Assembly: GCF_014692675.1 (NCBI RefSeq)
Contig: NZ_JABFCZ010000004.1
Span: forward strand, 124,001-188,000
Source: Roseibium aggregatum
GTDB lineage: Bacteria; Pseudomonadota; Alphaproteobacteria; Rhizobiales; Stappiaceae
Reading direction: 5' to 3'
Length of the DNA stretch: 64,000 nt
In this document: one piece after another, positions 18,802 through 27,979 of the stretch
How the letters are laid out: every line of letters starts with the position of its first letter
Position numbering within the stretch: the stretch's first letter is position 1
Made by a program: the position numbers and the translations under genes
The notes under the pieces: model-generated
Databases searched by the model: none
What the model was told of the DNA's origin: nothing
What the model saw: the letters and a program-made list of their open reading frames with translations, nothing else

Positions 18802-20253
18802 ATGAGCCGCCTGATTGTTGGACCGTTCAACCGCGTGGAAGGCGATCTGGAAGTCAAGCTCGACATCCAGGACGGCGCTGTTCGTCAGGCACAGGTGGTC
18901 TCGCCGCTGTACCGGGGCTTTGAGCGGATCCTCACCGGCAAGGCGCCGTTCGATGCCCTCGTCTATGCGCCGCGGATCTGCGGCATCTGTTCCGTGTCGC
19001 AATCCGTCGCCGCGGCAAAGGCCCTGTCGGCAGCCATGGGTCTCGGCATGCCGGCGAACGGCGAACGCGCGGTCAGTCTGATCCACGCAACGGAAAACGT
19101 CGCCGACCACCTGACCCATTTCTACCTGTTCTTCATGCCGGACTTCGCCCGCGAGGTGTATGCCTCTGAAAGCTGGTACGAAGACGCCCGCGACCGGTTC
19201 ACCGCCATCAAGGGCACGGCGGCGCAGGATATGCTGCCCGCCCGCGCCCAGTTCATGCATGTCCTCGGCCTGCTTGCCGGCAAGTGGCCGCACACGCTCA
19301 CTGTCCAGCCCGGCGGATCGACCCGCTCGGTGGCAGCCGGAGAAGTCGCACGCCTCGCCGCGATCCTCGCCGCCTTCCGGCGCTTCCTGGAACGGCATCT
19401 TTACGGCGACCGGCTGGAACGGATCGCAGGTCTGTCGTCGGCGGACGAGCTTGCCGCCTGGGCGGAGGAAAAACCTGCCATCAGCAGCGACTTCCGCCGC
19501 TTCCTGCAGTATGCGCAAGAACTGGATCTGGCCGCCCTCGGCCCTTCCACCGGCCGCTACATGAGCTTCGGCGCCTATGGAACGGAAAGCAGCCCCCTGT
19601 TCGGTCGAGGCCTTTACGTCAACGGCGCTCCGGGCGAGCTCGACCCGCAGCAGATCACCGAAGACCTGAGCCACGCCTGGTATGCGGCTTCCGACGGACC
19701 GCTGGCCCCGTTCGAAGGCGCAACCCAGCCAGATGCGGAGAGAAGCGAGGCCTACAGCTGGTGCAAGGCCCCCCGGCTCAGTGGCGACGTTGTCGAAGTC
19801 GGCGCGCTGGCGCGCCAGCTCGTCGACGGTCATCCGCTGATCCGCGATCTGGTCGCGGCCTCGGGAGGCAATGTCTTTACCCGGGTCGTAGCCCGCGTGC
19901 TGGAGATCGCGATGGTCGTGATCGCCATGGAACAATGGGCCAATGAGCTGGTGCCGGAACAACCCTTCATCGCGCACGGACAGCTGCCGGAAACCGGCGA
20001 AGGTGTCGGTCTGACCGAAGCGGCACGGGGATCGCTCGGCCACTGGCTCCGGATCGAAAAAGGCCGGATCGCCAACTACCAGATCATCGCACCGACGACC
20101 TGGAACTTCTCGCCTCGTGATGAAAACGGCGTCCCCGGCGCGCTGGAACAGGCGCTCGCCGGCGCACCGGTGCGCCCAGGCGAGACCGAGCCGGTCGCGG
20201 TCCAGCACATCGTCCGCTCCTTCGACCCCTGCCTCGTCTGCACGGTGCATTGA
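18802..20253 (+). CDS. hupV: H2-sensing regulatory hydrogenase large subunit
   Basis: This 483-residue subunit has complete nickel motifs: C60 and C63 (RICGIC), and C477 and C480 (DPCLVCTVH). It ends exactly at H483, so there is no cleavable tail and no protease is needed. That is the hallmark of HupV/HoxC sensors compared with HupL. It follows hupU with a GTAGGGG-like box and precedes hypF by seven bases. Confidence 0.94.
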   Translation: MSRLIVGPFNRVEGDLEVKLDIQDGAVRQAQVVSPLYRGFERILTGKAPFDALVYAPRICGICSVSQSVAAAKALSAAMGLGMPANGERAVSLIHATENVADHLTHFYLFFMPDFAREVYASESWYEDARDRFTAIKGTAAQDMLPARAQFMHVLGLLAGKWPHTLTVQPGGSTRSVAAGEVARLAAILAAFRRFLERHLYGDRLERIAGLSSADELAAWAEEKPAISSDFRRFLQYAQELDLAALGPSTGRYMSFGAYGTESSPLFGRGLYVNGAPGELDPQQITEDLSHAWYAASDGPLAPFEGATQPDAERSEAYSWCKAPRLSGDVVEVGALARQLVDGHPLIRDLVAASGGNVFTRVVARVLEIAMVVIAMEQWANELVPEQPFIAHGQLPETGEGVGLTEAARGSLGHWLRIEKGRIANYQIIAPTTWNFSPRDENGVPGALEQALAGAPVRPGETEPVAVQHIVRSFDPCLVCTVH

Positions 20254-20260
20254 GGCGGTC

Positions 20261-22582
20261 ATGGGCACGCAAACGGCAGAGCGGACCGGCCGGCGCATCA
20301 GGATAAAGGGACTGGTGCAGGGCGTCGGCTTCCGGCCTCACGTCTGGCGCCTTGCCACGGACCACGGCATTTCCGGCTCGGTCCGCAATGACGGCGAAGG
20401 GGTCGAGATCGACGCCTGGGCGGAGGCGGACCGACTCGACCGGTTTCTGGCCGCCATCCGTTCCGAAGCGCCGCCGCTCGCCCGTATCGACAGCATCTCC
20501 TTCAAGGACCTTTCCGAGCCTTCCCCCGGCACGGCCTTCGAGATCGTCAAAAGCGTCGATGGCACAGTCTCGACCGGGATCGTTCCCGATGCGGCCACCT
20601 GCCCGGCCTGCCTCGCCGATATCCGCGATCCCGAGAACCGGCGTTACGGCTATGCGTTTACCAACTGCACCCATTGCGGACCGCGGCTTTCGATCGTGCG
20701 CGCCATACCCTATGACCGGGCCAACACGTCCATGGACGCGTTTCCCATGTGCGAGGCCTGCCGCTCGGAATACGAAGACCCCGGCGACCGGCGCTTCCAC
20801 GCCCAGCCGAACGCCTGTCCGGTGTGCGGTCCGAAGCTGTGGCTGGAGGACAAAACCGGCCCCGTCGATTGCGCCGATCCCTTGCAGGAAACCGCCCGCC
20901 GGATCGGTCAGGAACAGATCGCGGCGATCAAGGGCATCGGCGGCTTTCATCTGGCCTGCGACGCGCTCAACGAGACCGCTGTCACCGAACTGCGCCGGCG
21001 CAAGCGGCGCCCGGTCAAGCCGCTGGCCCTGATGGCAGCAAGCCTGTCGGAGATCCGGAAATATTGTCGGGTCACGCCAGCCGAAGAAGCGCAGCTCAAA
21101 AGCGCTGCCGCACCGATCGTATTGCTCGAAGTTCAAGGGGAACCCCTCGCCCCCTTTATAGCCCCCGGGCAGGATCGGCTCGGCTTCATGCTGCCTTACA
21201 CGCCCCTGCATCACCACTTGCTGGCCGCAGTCGACGGACCTCTCGTGTTCACCTCGGGCAATCTCTCCGACGAACCACAGGCGATCGATAATGACGATGC
21301 CCGGGGCCGCCTCTCGGAGATTGCCGATGTCTGGCTGATGCACGACCGGGAGATCGTGAACCGGCTCGACGATTCCGTCGTACGGATCGATGCGCCGGGT
21401 CCCCAGATCCTGCGCCGCGCCCGTGGTTTTGCCCCGGCGCCGCTGGTGCTCCCGGACGCATTCCAGGAAAGCCTGCCGGTGCTCGCCATGGGCGGCGAAC
21501 TGAAATCCACCTTCTGCCTGCTCAAGGACGGTCAGGCGATCCTGTCCCAGCACCTCGGCGATCTGGAAGAAGCCGCCACCCACGCGGAATACCGCCGGAC
21601 GCTTGCGCTCTACCGGCAGATCTTCCGGCACGACCCGAAGGTGATCGCCGTCGACTGCCATCCGGATTACCTGTCGACCCAGTGGGGCGAAGCGTTAGCC
21701 CGCGAGACCGGTGCCCGCATTGTCCCCGTCCAGCACCATCACGCCCATCTCGCCGCCTGTCTTGCCGACAACGGCATCGCTCCGGGCGAAGACCTGTCCC
21801 TCGGTGTCATTCTGGACGGTCTCGGCCTTGGCAACGACGGCACCATCTGGGGCGGAGAGATCCTGCTCGGCGGCTATCGGGGCTTTGAACGCAAAGGTCA
21901 CTTCCTGCCCGTGGCCCTCCCCGGCGGGGCCAAGGCCATCCGGGAGCCGTGGCGGAACCTGGTCGCCCATCTCACCGCCGCCTTCGGGCCGGGCTATCTG
22001 GCCTCCGTACCAAGTGGCCAATTGGCCGACGCACTAAGAGCAAAGCAGCTTCCGGTCCTCGACAAGATGATCGCCTCCGGCCTCAACGCACCGCAGTCCT
22101 CCTCCGCCGGCCGCCTGTTCGACGCCGTCGCCGCGGCGCTCGGTGTCTGCTTCGACAAACAGGATTTCGAAGGCCACGCCGGCACCGTCCTGGAATGCCT
22201 CGCCCGGCCGTACCTCGCCAGCGAAACGCCCTATCCGTTAGCGGTTGAGCAGGGAGAGCAGGCGTCGATATCGTGGGAACCGCTGTGGCGGAACCTCCTT
22301 GCCGACCTTGCGTCAGGGACGGATACCGGCCGCATCGCCGCACGGTTTCATCTAGCGCTGATCCATGGTCTTGCGGAGACAGTCAGCCAGATTAGCGCTT
22401 CCTGTGGAGTCGAACGGATCGTCCTCTCCGGCGGCGTCTTGCAGAACCAGATCCTGCACGAAGGTCTGAAGAGGCAACTCAAATGCAAGGGGCTCAATGT
22501 CCTCTCCCACCGCCACGTCCCCGCAAATGACGGCGGCCTGGCTCTGGGCCAGGCCGTTATCGGGGTATTGAGCGGAGGGTGA
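20261..22582 (+). CDS. hypF: Carbamoyltransferase HypF
   Basis: This 773-residue protein makes the cyanide ligands from carbamoyl phosphate with HypE. It has an N-terminal acylphosphatase domain (GLVQGVGFRP, residues 17-26), two zinc-finger segments (CPAC/CTHCGP and CEAC/CPVCGP), a YrdC-like domain and a Kae1-like C-terminal domain with VQHHHAHLAA. It is full length, so carbamoylation should work. The start at 20261 is right after the hupV stop with a GAGGCGG box. It is the last gene of the island. Confidence 0.95.
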   Translation: MGTQTAERTGRRIRIKGLVQGVGFRPHVWRLATDHGISGSVRNDGEGVEIDAWAEADRLDRFLAAIRSEAPPLARIDSISFKDLSEPSPGTAFEIVKSVDGTVSTGIVPDAATCPACLADIRDPENRRYGYAFTNCTHCGPRLSIVRAIPYDRANTSMDAFPMCEACRSEYEDPGDRRFHAQPNACPVCGPKLWLEDKTGPVDCADPLQETARRIGQEQIAAIKGIGGFHLACDALNETAVTELRRRKRRPVKPLALMAASLSEIRKYCRVTPAEEAQLKSAAAPIVLLEVQGEPLAPFIAPGQDRLGFMLPYTPLHHHLLAAVDGPLVFTSGNLSDEPQAIDNDDARGRLSEIADVWLMHDREIVNRLDDSVVRIDAPGPQILRRARGFAPAPLVLPDAFQESLPVLAMGGELKSTFCLLKDGQAILSQHLGDLEEAATHAEYRRTLALYRQIFRHDPKVIAVDCHPDYLSTQWGEALARETGARIVPVQHHHAHLAACLADNGIAPGEDLSLGVILDGLGLGNDGTIWGGEILLGGYRGFERKGHFLPVALPGGAKAIREPWRNLVAHLTAAFGPGYLASVPSGQLADALRAKQLPVLDKMIASGLNAPQSSSAGRLFDAVAAALGVCFDKQDFEGHAGTVLECLARPYLASETPYPLAVEQGEQASISWEPLWRNLLADLASGTDTGRIAARFHLALIHGLAETVSQISASCGVERIVLSGGVLQNQILHEGLKRQLKCKGLNVLSHRHVPANDGGLALGQAVIGVLSGG

Positions 22583-22644
22583 GACAGCGTCAACGTCCCC
22601 TTCGAACTCATGGAAAGGGGCAAGACCTTGCTCACCCACCGACC

Positions 22645-22774
22645 GTCATCCCGGACGCAGCGAAGCGGAGATCCGGGACCTACTCGCAGAGCCACCTGCC
22701 GCAGCTTTGACCGGGAGCACAAAGGCTCTGGAAACGAGTAGGCCCCGGGTCTCACTGCGTTCGCCCGGGGTGAC
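22645..22774. repeat. Paired inverted copies of intergenic repeat C between convergent genes
   Basis: The arm at 22645-22686 (GTCATCCCGGACGCAGC...CTACTCG) is the near reverse complement of 22735-22774 (CGAGTAGGCCCCGGG...GGTGAC), with a 48-base spacer. A large stem-loop would form between hypF and the monooxygenase gene, which converge here. It could act as a bidirectional transcription stop. It is related to the copy at 1502-1540. Confidence 0.7.
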
Positions 22775-22785
22775 GCTCCGTGGCC

Positions 22786-24720
22786 TCAGTTCCTCGGCAG
22801 CAGAAACCCGTCGAACAGGGCGGCGAGGTCCTGATAGCCGTCGAGGGGCAGCACATGGGCGATGTACTGGTCCGGACGAACGACGACGATGCAGCCCTTG
22901 TCCCGGTCGATGCCGCGCATGTCGTAAATGTCGTTGCCGCTCTTCACGTCGGCGCAGAACATCTTCTCCCGGTCGGTCAGCTGGTACTTGCCCTTCTTCG
23001 GCAGCAGCATCGACGGCATGGCTTCCAGTTCAAGATCGCGGAAGTACTGCTGGAACACGGCACGGACATCGATCGCGCTGTCGAGGTCAGCGCCTGAAGC
23101 CGTGTATTTCACCACCGGCGAGTCCGGGGACTGCTCGAGAAAATCGCACAGGGCGCGGATCTTCGAAGAAGCCCCCGTCGGGTCTTCCCTGTTGCCGAAG
23201 GCAAAGATGCGCCAGCGGCCGTCGGCTTCCACCGTGTGGCCCAGGTGCATCGGCTTGGCATCGCCGAGCCGGATCACCGGCGCGGAATGGAAGCGCGAAC
23301 CGATCTTGAAACCTTCCGCCAGATCCTGGTGTGTGGATTCTCCCGTCAGCACCGACGGCGTGTAGACGGTCGCGACACCCGCCGTATAACGGCCGATCTG
23401 CTGGAAATGCTTCCGGACTTCGGCCGGCTCAAGCCCGTCCGGGTTTTCCGCAGACTTGACCGGCGTGCTCAGCACCCTTGCCCATGCGCTGTCGAAGTCG
23501 ATCAGGTCCTGTGCAATTGCCTTGCGCTCGGCCGAATAGGTGTGCAGCAACTCTGGGCCCGAGCGCCCTTGAAGCACATAGGCGAGTTTCCAGCCGAGAT
23601 TGAACGTGTCCTGCATGGAGACGTTCATGCCCTGACCCATCTTCGGGCTGTGGGTGTGGCAGGCGTCGCCGGCGATGAACACATGCGGCAGGCGGGTGGC
23701 GACCTCTTCGGCCGGCACGTCATCGAACTTGTCGCAAATGCGGTGACCGATTTCATAGACCGACCACCAGGCGGCCTCCTTCACGTCAAGCTTGTAAGGG
23801 CTCATGATCCGGTTGGCGGCGTCGATCAGGTAGTCGAGGGTGATGTTCTTGTTGGAGACACGCTCGTCTTCGGCAAGCTTGTCGAGTTCCACATAGACAC
23901 GGAACAGATAACCGCCCTCGCGCGGAATGATCAGGATGCTGCCCTCATCGGCCGACTGGATCACCGACTTCATGCGGATGTCCGGATAGTCGGTCTCGGC
24001 GAGAATATCCATCACGCCCCAGGCCTGGTGCGCCGCTTCACCCTTGAGCGAACGGCCCATCGCGGTCCGCACGGCGCTGCGCGCGCCGTCGCAGCCGACC
24101 ACGTATTTGGCCTTTACCGTTTCGATCTCGCCCTTGTGGGCGTCATCCACCCGCTCCAGGGTCACGGTGACCGGATAGGCATCGTTGGAGCCGCCGTTGA
24201 CGACCTTCACATCCGTCACCTTGCGCGAGTAGTTCGGCGCCAGGCGGTTCGGCGAATTCAGCATCACGTCCAGATAATTGTCGTGGACGCGTGCCTGGTT
24301 CAGCACCACGTGCGGGAATTCCGACAGTCCGTCCTCGACATCCTGAATGCGATCGCTGCGGGTGATCTTCGTGCTGTCGGCCTCATCCGGCGTCCAGAAG
24401 GTGACTTCGGAAATCCAGCAGGCTTCCTTGGCGACCTTTTCGGCAAAATTGAAGGCCTGGAACATTTCCATCGTCCGGCACGCGATGCCGTCCGCCTGGC
24501 CGTGGGTGAGCGGACCTGCTTTCGGCTCAACGATCCGGGTCTTGATGTCCGGGAACTTGGAGAGCTGGGCGGCCAGCGCCAGGCCGGCCGGGCCGCAGCC
24601 GGCGATCAGCACATCGACCTCGTCGGGAAGCGTGTCCGTGTTCGCCAGATAGGCGGCATCTTCAGTCTGCTTCAGGACTTCCGGATCGCCGGTGGTGAAA
24701 CCGTTCAGATGAAATTGCAT
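22786..24720 (-). CDS. mobA: FAD-dependent 3-hydroxybenzoate 4-monooxygenase-like hydroxylase
   Basis: This 644-residue flavoprotein monooxygenase has the phenol-hydroxylase layout. The FAD motif GCGPAG is at 41-46, and the second FAD motifs CDGARS and IAGDACHTHSPKMGQGMN follow, then a thioredoxin-like C-terminal domain ending in IVVVRPDQYIAHVLPL. The start MQFHLNGF and many segments match 3-hydroxybenzoate 4-hydroxylase (MobA) of Comamonas as I remember it, which makes protocatechuate with NADPH and O2. The ATG at 24720 has a GGAGGAAA box. It is transcribed away from a MarR gene across a strong palindrome. A different hydroxylated aromatic is possible as substrate. Confidence 0.82.
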   Translation of the reverse strand: MQFHLNGFTTGDPEVLKQTEDAAYLANTDTLPDEVDVLIAGCGPAGLALAAQLSKFPDIKTRIVEPKAGPLTHGQADGIACRTMEMFQAFNFAEKVAKEACWISEVTFWTPDEADSTKITRSDRIQDVEDGLSEFPHVVLNQARVHDNYLDVMLNSPNRLAPNYSRKVTDVKVVNGGSNDAYPVTVTLERVDDAHKGEIETVKAKYVVGCDGARSAVRTAMGRSLKGEAAHQAWGVMDILAETDYPDIRMKSVIQSADEGSILIIPREGGYLFRVYVELDKLAEDERVSNKNITLDYLIDAANRIMSPYKLDVKEAAWWSVYEIGHRICDKFDDVPAEEVATRLPHVFIAGDACHTHSPKMGQGMNVSMQDTFNLGWKLAYVLQGRSGPELLHTYSAERKAIAQDLIDFDSAWARVLSTPVKSAENPDGLEPAEVRKHFQQIGRYTAGVATVYTPSVLTGESTHQDLAEGFKIGSRFHSAPVIRLGDAKPMHLGHTVEADGRWRIFAFGNREDPTGASSKIRALCDFLEQSPDSPVVKYTASGADLDSAIDVRAVFQQYFRDLELEAMPSMLLPKKGKYQLTDREKMFCADVKSGNDIYDMRGIDRDKGCIVVVRPDQYIAHVLPLDGYQDLAALFDGFLLPRN

Positions 24721-24820
24721 GGGCGTTTCCTCCAAATTTTTCCGGCGCAGCAGTACCCGTCCGGCGCCGAGCTTGACTTTGTTCCAGCCTTGCTCGAACA
24801 AAACCTTTCCTGCGGATCAT

Positions 24821-24855
24821 ATAGTCCGTATACTGATGATCAGTATGCTGACTAT
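24821..24855. promoter_or_regulatory. MarR-type operator between mobA and its divergent regulator
   Basis: A perfect 17-base palindrome ATACTGAT-G-ATCAGTAT (24830-24846) is framed by ATAGTC (24821-24826) and GACTAT (24850-24855) around the same centre, 24838. The size and symmetry suit a MarR dimer. It sits in the only promoter space for both genes. Confidence 0.75.
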
Positions 24856-24892
24856 TTTTGGTTTGTCAATTCGGCAGACCGCTTTTTTGGAG

Positions 24893-25375
24893 ATGGCCGT
24901 GCAACAAATCGAGGAAATGCCGGGGCACCTGATCCGCCGGCTGCAGCAGATCTCAGTGGCGATATTTCATGCGGAAGTCGGCGCGGCCGGTTTCGATCTG
25001 ACGTCCGTCCAGTATGCGGCCCTGTCCAAGGTCAATACCCATCCCGGGATCGACCAGGCGACGCTTGCCGGCCTGATCGCCTATGACCGGACCACCATCA
25101 CCGGCGTGGTCGACCGTCTGGTGCAGAAGGGTTTTCTCTCTCGCGAGGTCAGCGAGACGGACCGCCGCGCCCGTGTTCTGCACATTACCGACGAGGGATT
25201 TGCAGCCCTGCAGAAGATCCAGCCGGCCGTCCTGGAAACACAGAAAATCATGCTGAGCGGGCTGAGCGAACCGGAGCAGAAGGAATTCATGCGCCTCCTG
25301 GAGAAGGCAACCTCTGCCCTGAACGACCTCAGCCGCGCACCGATGAAGACCGCGAAATCAGGTGCGGAAAAATAG
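24893..25375 (+). CDS. MarR-family transcriptional regulator
   Basis: This 160-residue winged-helix regulator has the MarR core: LTSVQYAALSKV, LAGLIAYDRTTITGVVDRLVQKGFL (recognition helix), and the wing SETDRRARVLHIT. It is divergent from the mobA-like gene and probably represses it and itself until an aromatic acid binds. The start is uncertain: GGAG touches ATG 24893, and GTG 24899 has better spacing. Longer in-frame starts would run through the operator palindrome. Confidence 0.87.
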   Translation: MAVQQIEEMPGHLIRRLQQISVAIFHAEVGAAGFDLTSVQYAALSKVNTHPGIDQATLAGLIAYDRTTITGVVDRLVQKGFLSREVSETDRRARVLHITDEGFAALQKIQPAVLETQKIMLSGLSEPEQKEFMRLLEKATSALNDLSRAPMKTAKSGAEK

Positions 25376-25421
25376 GGTACGGGCTTCTAAATCGGCCGGC
25401 TAAGCCACCGCAGATCGTGCC

Positions 25422-26399
25422 TCAGCGCCGGGGCTTGTGCCCGACCGGAATGAGGTCGCCCGGAACGAACCGGCGCAGCAGGCCCCAGATCCCCTTCGGC
25501 TCGACCAGGATCACCCCGATGGAGATCACGCCCAGAATGATCAGGTGCCAGACGCCCAGATCGTTCAGGAATTCCCGGATCAGGAAGAACACGATGGTGC
25601 CGATGATCGGGCCCTCGAAACTGCCGACCCCGCCGATGACGACGATGAAGATGATATAGACCGTCCAGTCGAGGATGCTGAACGACGCCGGCGGCGCCAC
25701 CCTGAGCTTCTGCATGGTGATGATCGCCCCGGCCATGCCGAGGAACGGCGCGACCCACAGGAAACAAAGCACCCGGGCCCGGCGCAGGTTGACGCCGATG
25801 GCCCCGGCCCCCTCCTCGTCGTCGCGCATGGCCGTCAGGCCGACGCCGATCCGCGAGCGCAGCAGGTACCAGGTGGACAGGAACGCGGCCGCCAGCAGCG
25901 CAAACGCCAGCCAGTAGACATTCGCGTAACGGTCCGGGGTCGAGGCGCCGAAGGACTTCACGAAGGAAACCGGCATGCTCTTGCCCGAGCCGCCGCCAAA
26001 GGCCGACAGCTTCCCGGCCGCCAGCATCAACGTCTCGGCGACCACCCAGCTGCCGACCGCCAAATAACCGGCGCGCAGGCGGAAGATCAGGCCCATGACC
26101 GGGATCGCGAAGATCAGCGACACGACACCGGCGAGCAGCACCGACAGGTAGGGGTCGACGCCGAGCAGAACCAGGAAGCCGAAGAAGGCATAAGCGCCGA
26201 TGCCGACGAATGCATGCTGGCCCACGGTGACGATATCGGCGTAGCCGGCCAGCAGGTTCCACATCATCGCCAGCACCAGCAGCGACATGAATTCCGTTGT
26301 CAGCTGCATGCCGCGCAACGACAGGAATGCAGGAGCCGCGATCAGGAAGATGACACCGGCAATCAGCGCAAGGCGCCCGAGAAGGATGGTCGGCTTCAT
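25422..26399 (-). CDS. Branched-chain-type ABC transporter permease (LivM-like)
   Basis: This 325-residue inner-membrane permease has about eight to ten hydrophobic spans, and the LivM motif GQHAFVGIGAYAFFGFL is near residue 60. The loop with RSRIGVGLTAMRDDEEGAGAIGVN is the conserved site that contacts the ATPase. It is the last gene of a minus-strand operon (receptor, LivG-, LivF-, LivH-, LivM-like). Given the neighbours, an aromatic compound is a likelier cargo than leucine. Confidence 0.93.
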   Translation of the reverse strand: MKPTILLGRLALIAGVIFLIAAPAFLSLRGMQLTTEFMSLLVLAMMWNLLAGYADIVTVGQHAFVGIGAYAFFGFLVLLGVDPYLSVLLAGVVSLIFAIPVMGLIFRLRAGYLAVGSWVVAETLMLAAGKLSAFGGGSGKSMPVSFVKSFGASTPDRYANVYWLAFALLAAAFLSTWYLLRSRIGVGLTAMRDDEEGAGAIGVNLRRARVLCFLWVAPFLGMAGAIITMQKLRVAPPASFSILDWTVYIIFIVVIGGVGSFEGPIIGTIVFFLIREFLNDLGVWHLIILGVISIGVILVEPKGIWGLLRRFVPGDLIPVGHKPRR

Positions 26400-26402
26400 C
26401 GG

Positions 26403-27269
26403 TCAGTACCTCGGGAACAGGCCCTGCGGCCTCAGTGCGAAGATGATCAGAAAGACGATATGGCCGGCGAGCACCTGCCAGGCCGCATCGAACTGGCCGC
26501 CGACCGCCTGCGCCACGCCGAGGATGATTCCGCCGATGAGCGTACCCCACAGGCTGCCGAGACCGCCGAGCACCACCGCCTCGAAGGCGATCAAGAGCCG
26601 GCTCGGTCCGCTGGTCGGATCGAAATTGGTCCAGACCGACATGAATCCTGCGGAAATCGCGATCGTCACGCCGACGAAGCCCATGGCAAGGGCGAAGATA
26701 TGCGGCGACGGCAGGCCGATCAGATTGGCGGCCGCCACATCGTCGGACACCGCCCGGATGCGGGCGCCGATCCGGGTGCGGTACAAGAGCCGGTCGAGCA
26801 GCCACACCATGAGGATCGCCGACACGAAAATCACCAGCGGCAGAACGCCCACATTGATCTCGCCGGCAACATGGATCGTGGCGTATTCGATCACCCCGCC
26901 CTGAACTTTACGCGTATCGGCGCCGTAGGTTCCCTGAAGCGCGTTCTGGATGATGATCGACAGCCCGAAGGTCACCAGGATCACCGGCAACACGTGCTGG
27001 CCGAGCACCCTTTGCAGCAGGAGACGCTGCAAAAGATACCCCCCGGCGAAGACCACCGGCAGCGTGATTGCTGCTGCCACCAGCGGCGACAGGCCGAGGC
27101 TTGTCGTCAGTGTCAGCACCAGGAAACAGACGAGCACGATCAGGTCGCCATGGGCGATGTTGATGAAGCGCATCACGCCCGCCGACAGCGACAGGCCCAG
27201 CGCGAACATGGCGTAGAGACCGCCGAGCAGGATGCCCTGGACGATCTGATTGACCCAGACGCCGGTCAT
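26403..27269 (-). CDS. Branched-chain-type ABC transporter permease (LivH-like)
   Basis: This 288-residue permease has the LivH signature FINIAHGDLIVLVCF near residue 35 and the ATPase-contact loop RTRIGARIRAVSDDVAAANLIG. Its start overlaps the LivF-like stop by four bases, and it ends three bases before the LivM-like start, so the two permeases are co-translated. About eight spans are expected. Confidence 0.93.
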   Translation of the reverse strand: MTGVWVNQIVQGILLGGLYAMFALGLSLSAGVMRFINIAHGDLIVLVCFLVLTLTTSLGLSPLVAAAITLPVVFAGGYLLQRLLLQRVLGQHVLPVILVTFGLSIIIQNALQGTYGADTRKVQGGVIEYATIHVAGEINVGVLPLVIFVSAILMVWLLDRLLYRTRIGARIRAVSDDVAAANLIGLPSPHIFALAMGFVGVTIAISAGFMSVWTNFDPTSGPSRLLIAFEAVVLGGLGSLWGTLIGGIILGVAQAVGGQFDAAWQVLAGHIVFLIIFALRPQGLFPRY

Positions 27270-27979
27270 TCATGCCCCCCGAAATATGATTTGATGACGT
27301 CGTCCCGGCTGACCTCGTCCGGCTTGCCGGACAGGTTCACCTTGCCCTCGAGCATGCAGTAGAACCGGTCGGCGACCGCGAGCGAGCGGCCGATGTCCTG
27401 CTCGATCAGAAGGATCGAAACGCCCCGGTCCCGGATATCCGGCAGGATCTTGTACAGTTCATCGATGATCACCGGCGCCAGTCCGAGACTGATCTCGTCG
27501 CACAAAAGAAGTTTCGGATCCGCCAGCAGGGCACGGCCGAAGGCGACCATCTGCTGCTGGCCGCCGCTGAGCTGGTTGGCCGGCTGGTTGCGACGTTCTT
27601 TCAGCACCGGAAAGAAGCCGTAGATATCCTCCCGGCTCATCCCGCCGCGCCGCCCGGTTTCCCAGCCGAGGGTCCGGTTCTCCTCGACCGTGAGCGAAGG
27701 AAACAGCCGCCGGCCTTCGGGCACCAGCGCCACCCCCTGCTTCACGATGTCCGGCGTTCCCCTGCCGACAAGGCTTTGCCCCTCGAAGCGGATGTCGCCC
27801 TCGACCTTCGGCACCTGGCCGACGATAGCCTTTAAGAGCGACGACTTGCCGGCGCCGTTGGCGCCGATGATCGAAACGATCTCGCCTTCCCCGACGTCGA
27901 TCGAGACGTCCAGGAGCGCGCGAAACTTGCCGTAATAAACAGACAGGCCGTCGATTTTCAGAAGCGGATTTGCGCTCAC
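27266..27979 (-). CDS. Branched-chain-type ABC transporter ATPase (LivF-like)
   Basis: This 237-residue ATPase has Walker A GANGAGKSS, signature QLSGGQQQM, Walker B LLLCDEISLGLAP and the switch region LLIEQD. The start is set at GTG 27979, which forms a four-base GTGA overlap with the LivG-like stop and removes an unlikely 67-residue upstream extension. It pairs with the LivG-like ATPase. Confidence 0.92.
   Translation of the reverse strand: MSANPLLKIDGLSVYYGKFRALLDVSIDVGEGEIVSIIGANGAGKSSLLKAIVGQVPKVEGDIRFEGQSLVGRGTPDIVKQGVALVPEGRRLFPSLTVEENRTLGWETGRRGGMSREDIYGFFPVLKERRNQPANQLSGGQQQMVAFGRALLADPKLLLCDEISLGLAPVIIDELYKILPDIRDRGVSILLIEQDIGRSLAVADRFYCMLEGKVNLSGKPDEVSRDDVIKSYFGGHE

Noticed and set aside
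25437-27362. 641-codon open frame on the plus strand across the two Liv-type permeases
   Set aside because: Its product is a low-complexity Arg/Asp/Gln/His-rich string typical of antisense translation of membrane protein genes. The minus-strand permeases have all family motifs.
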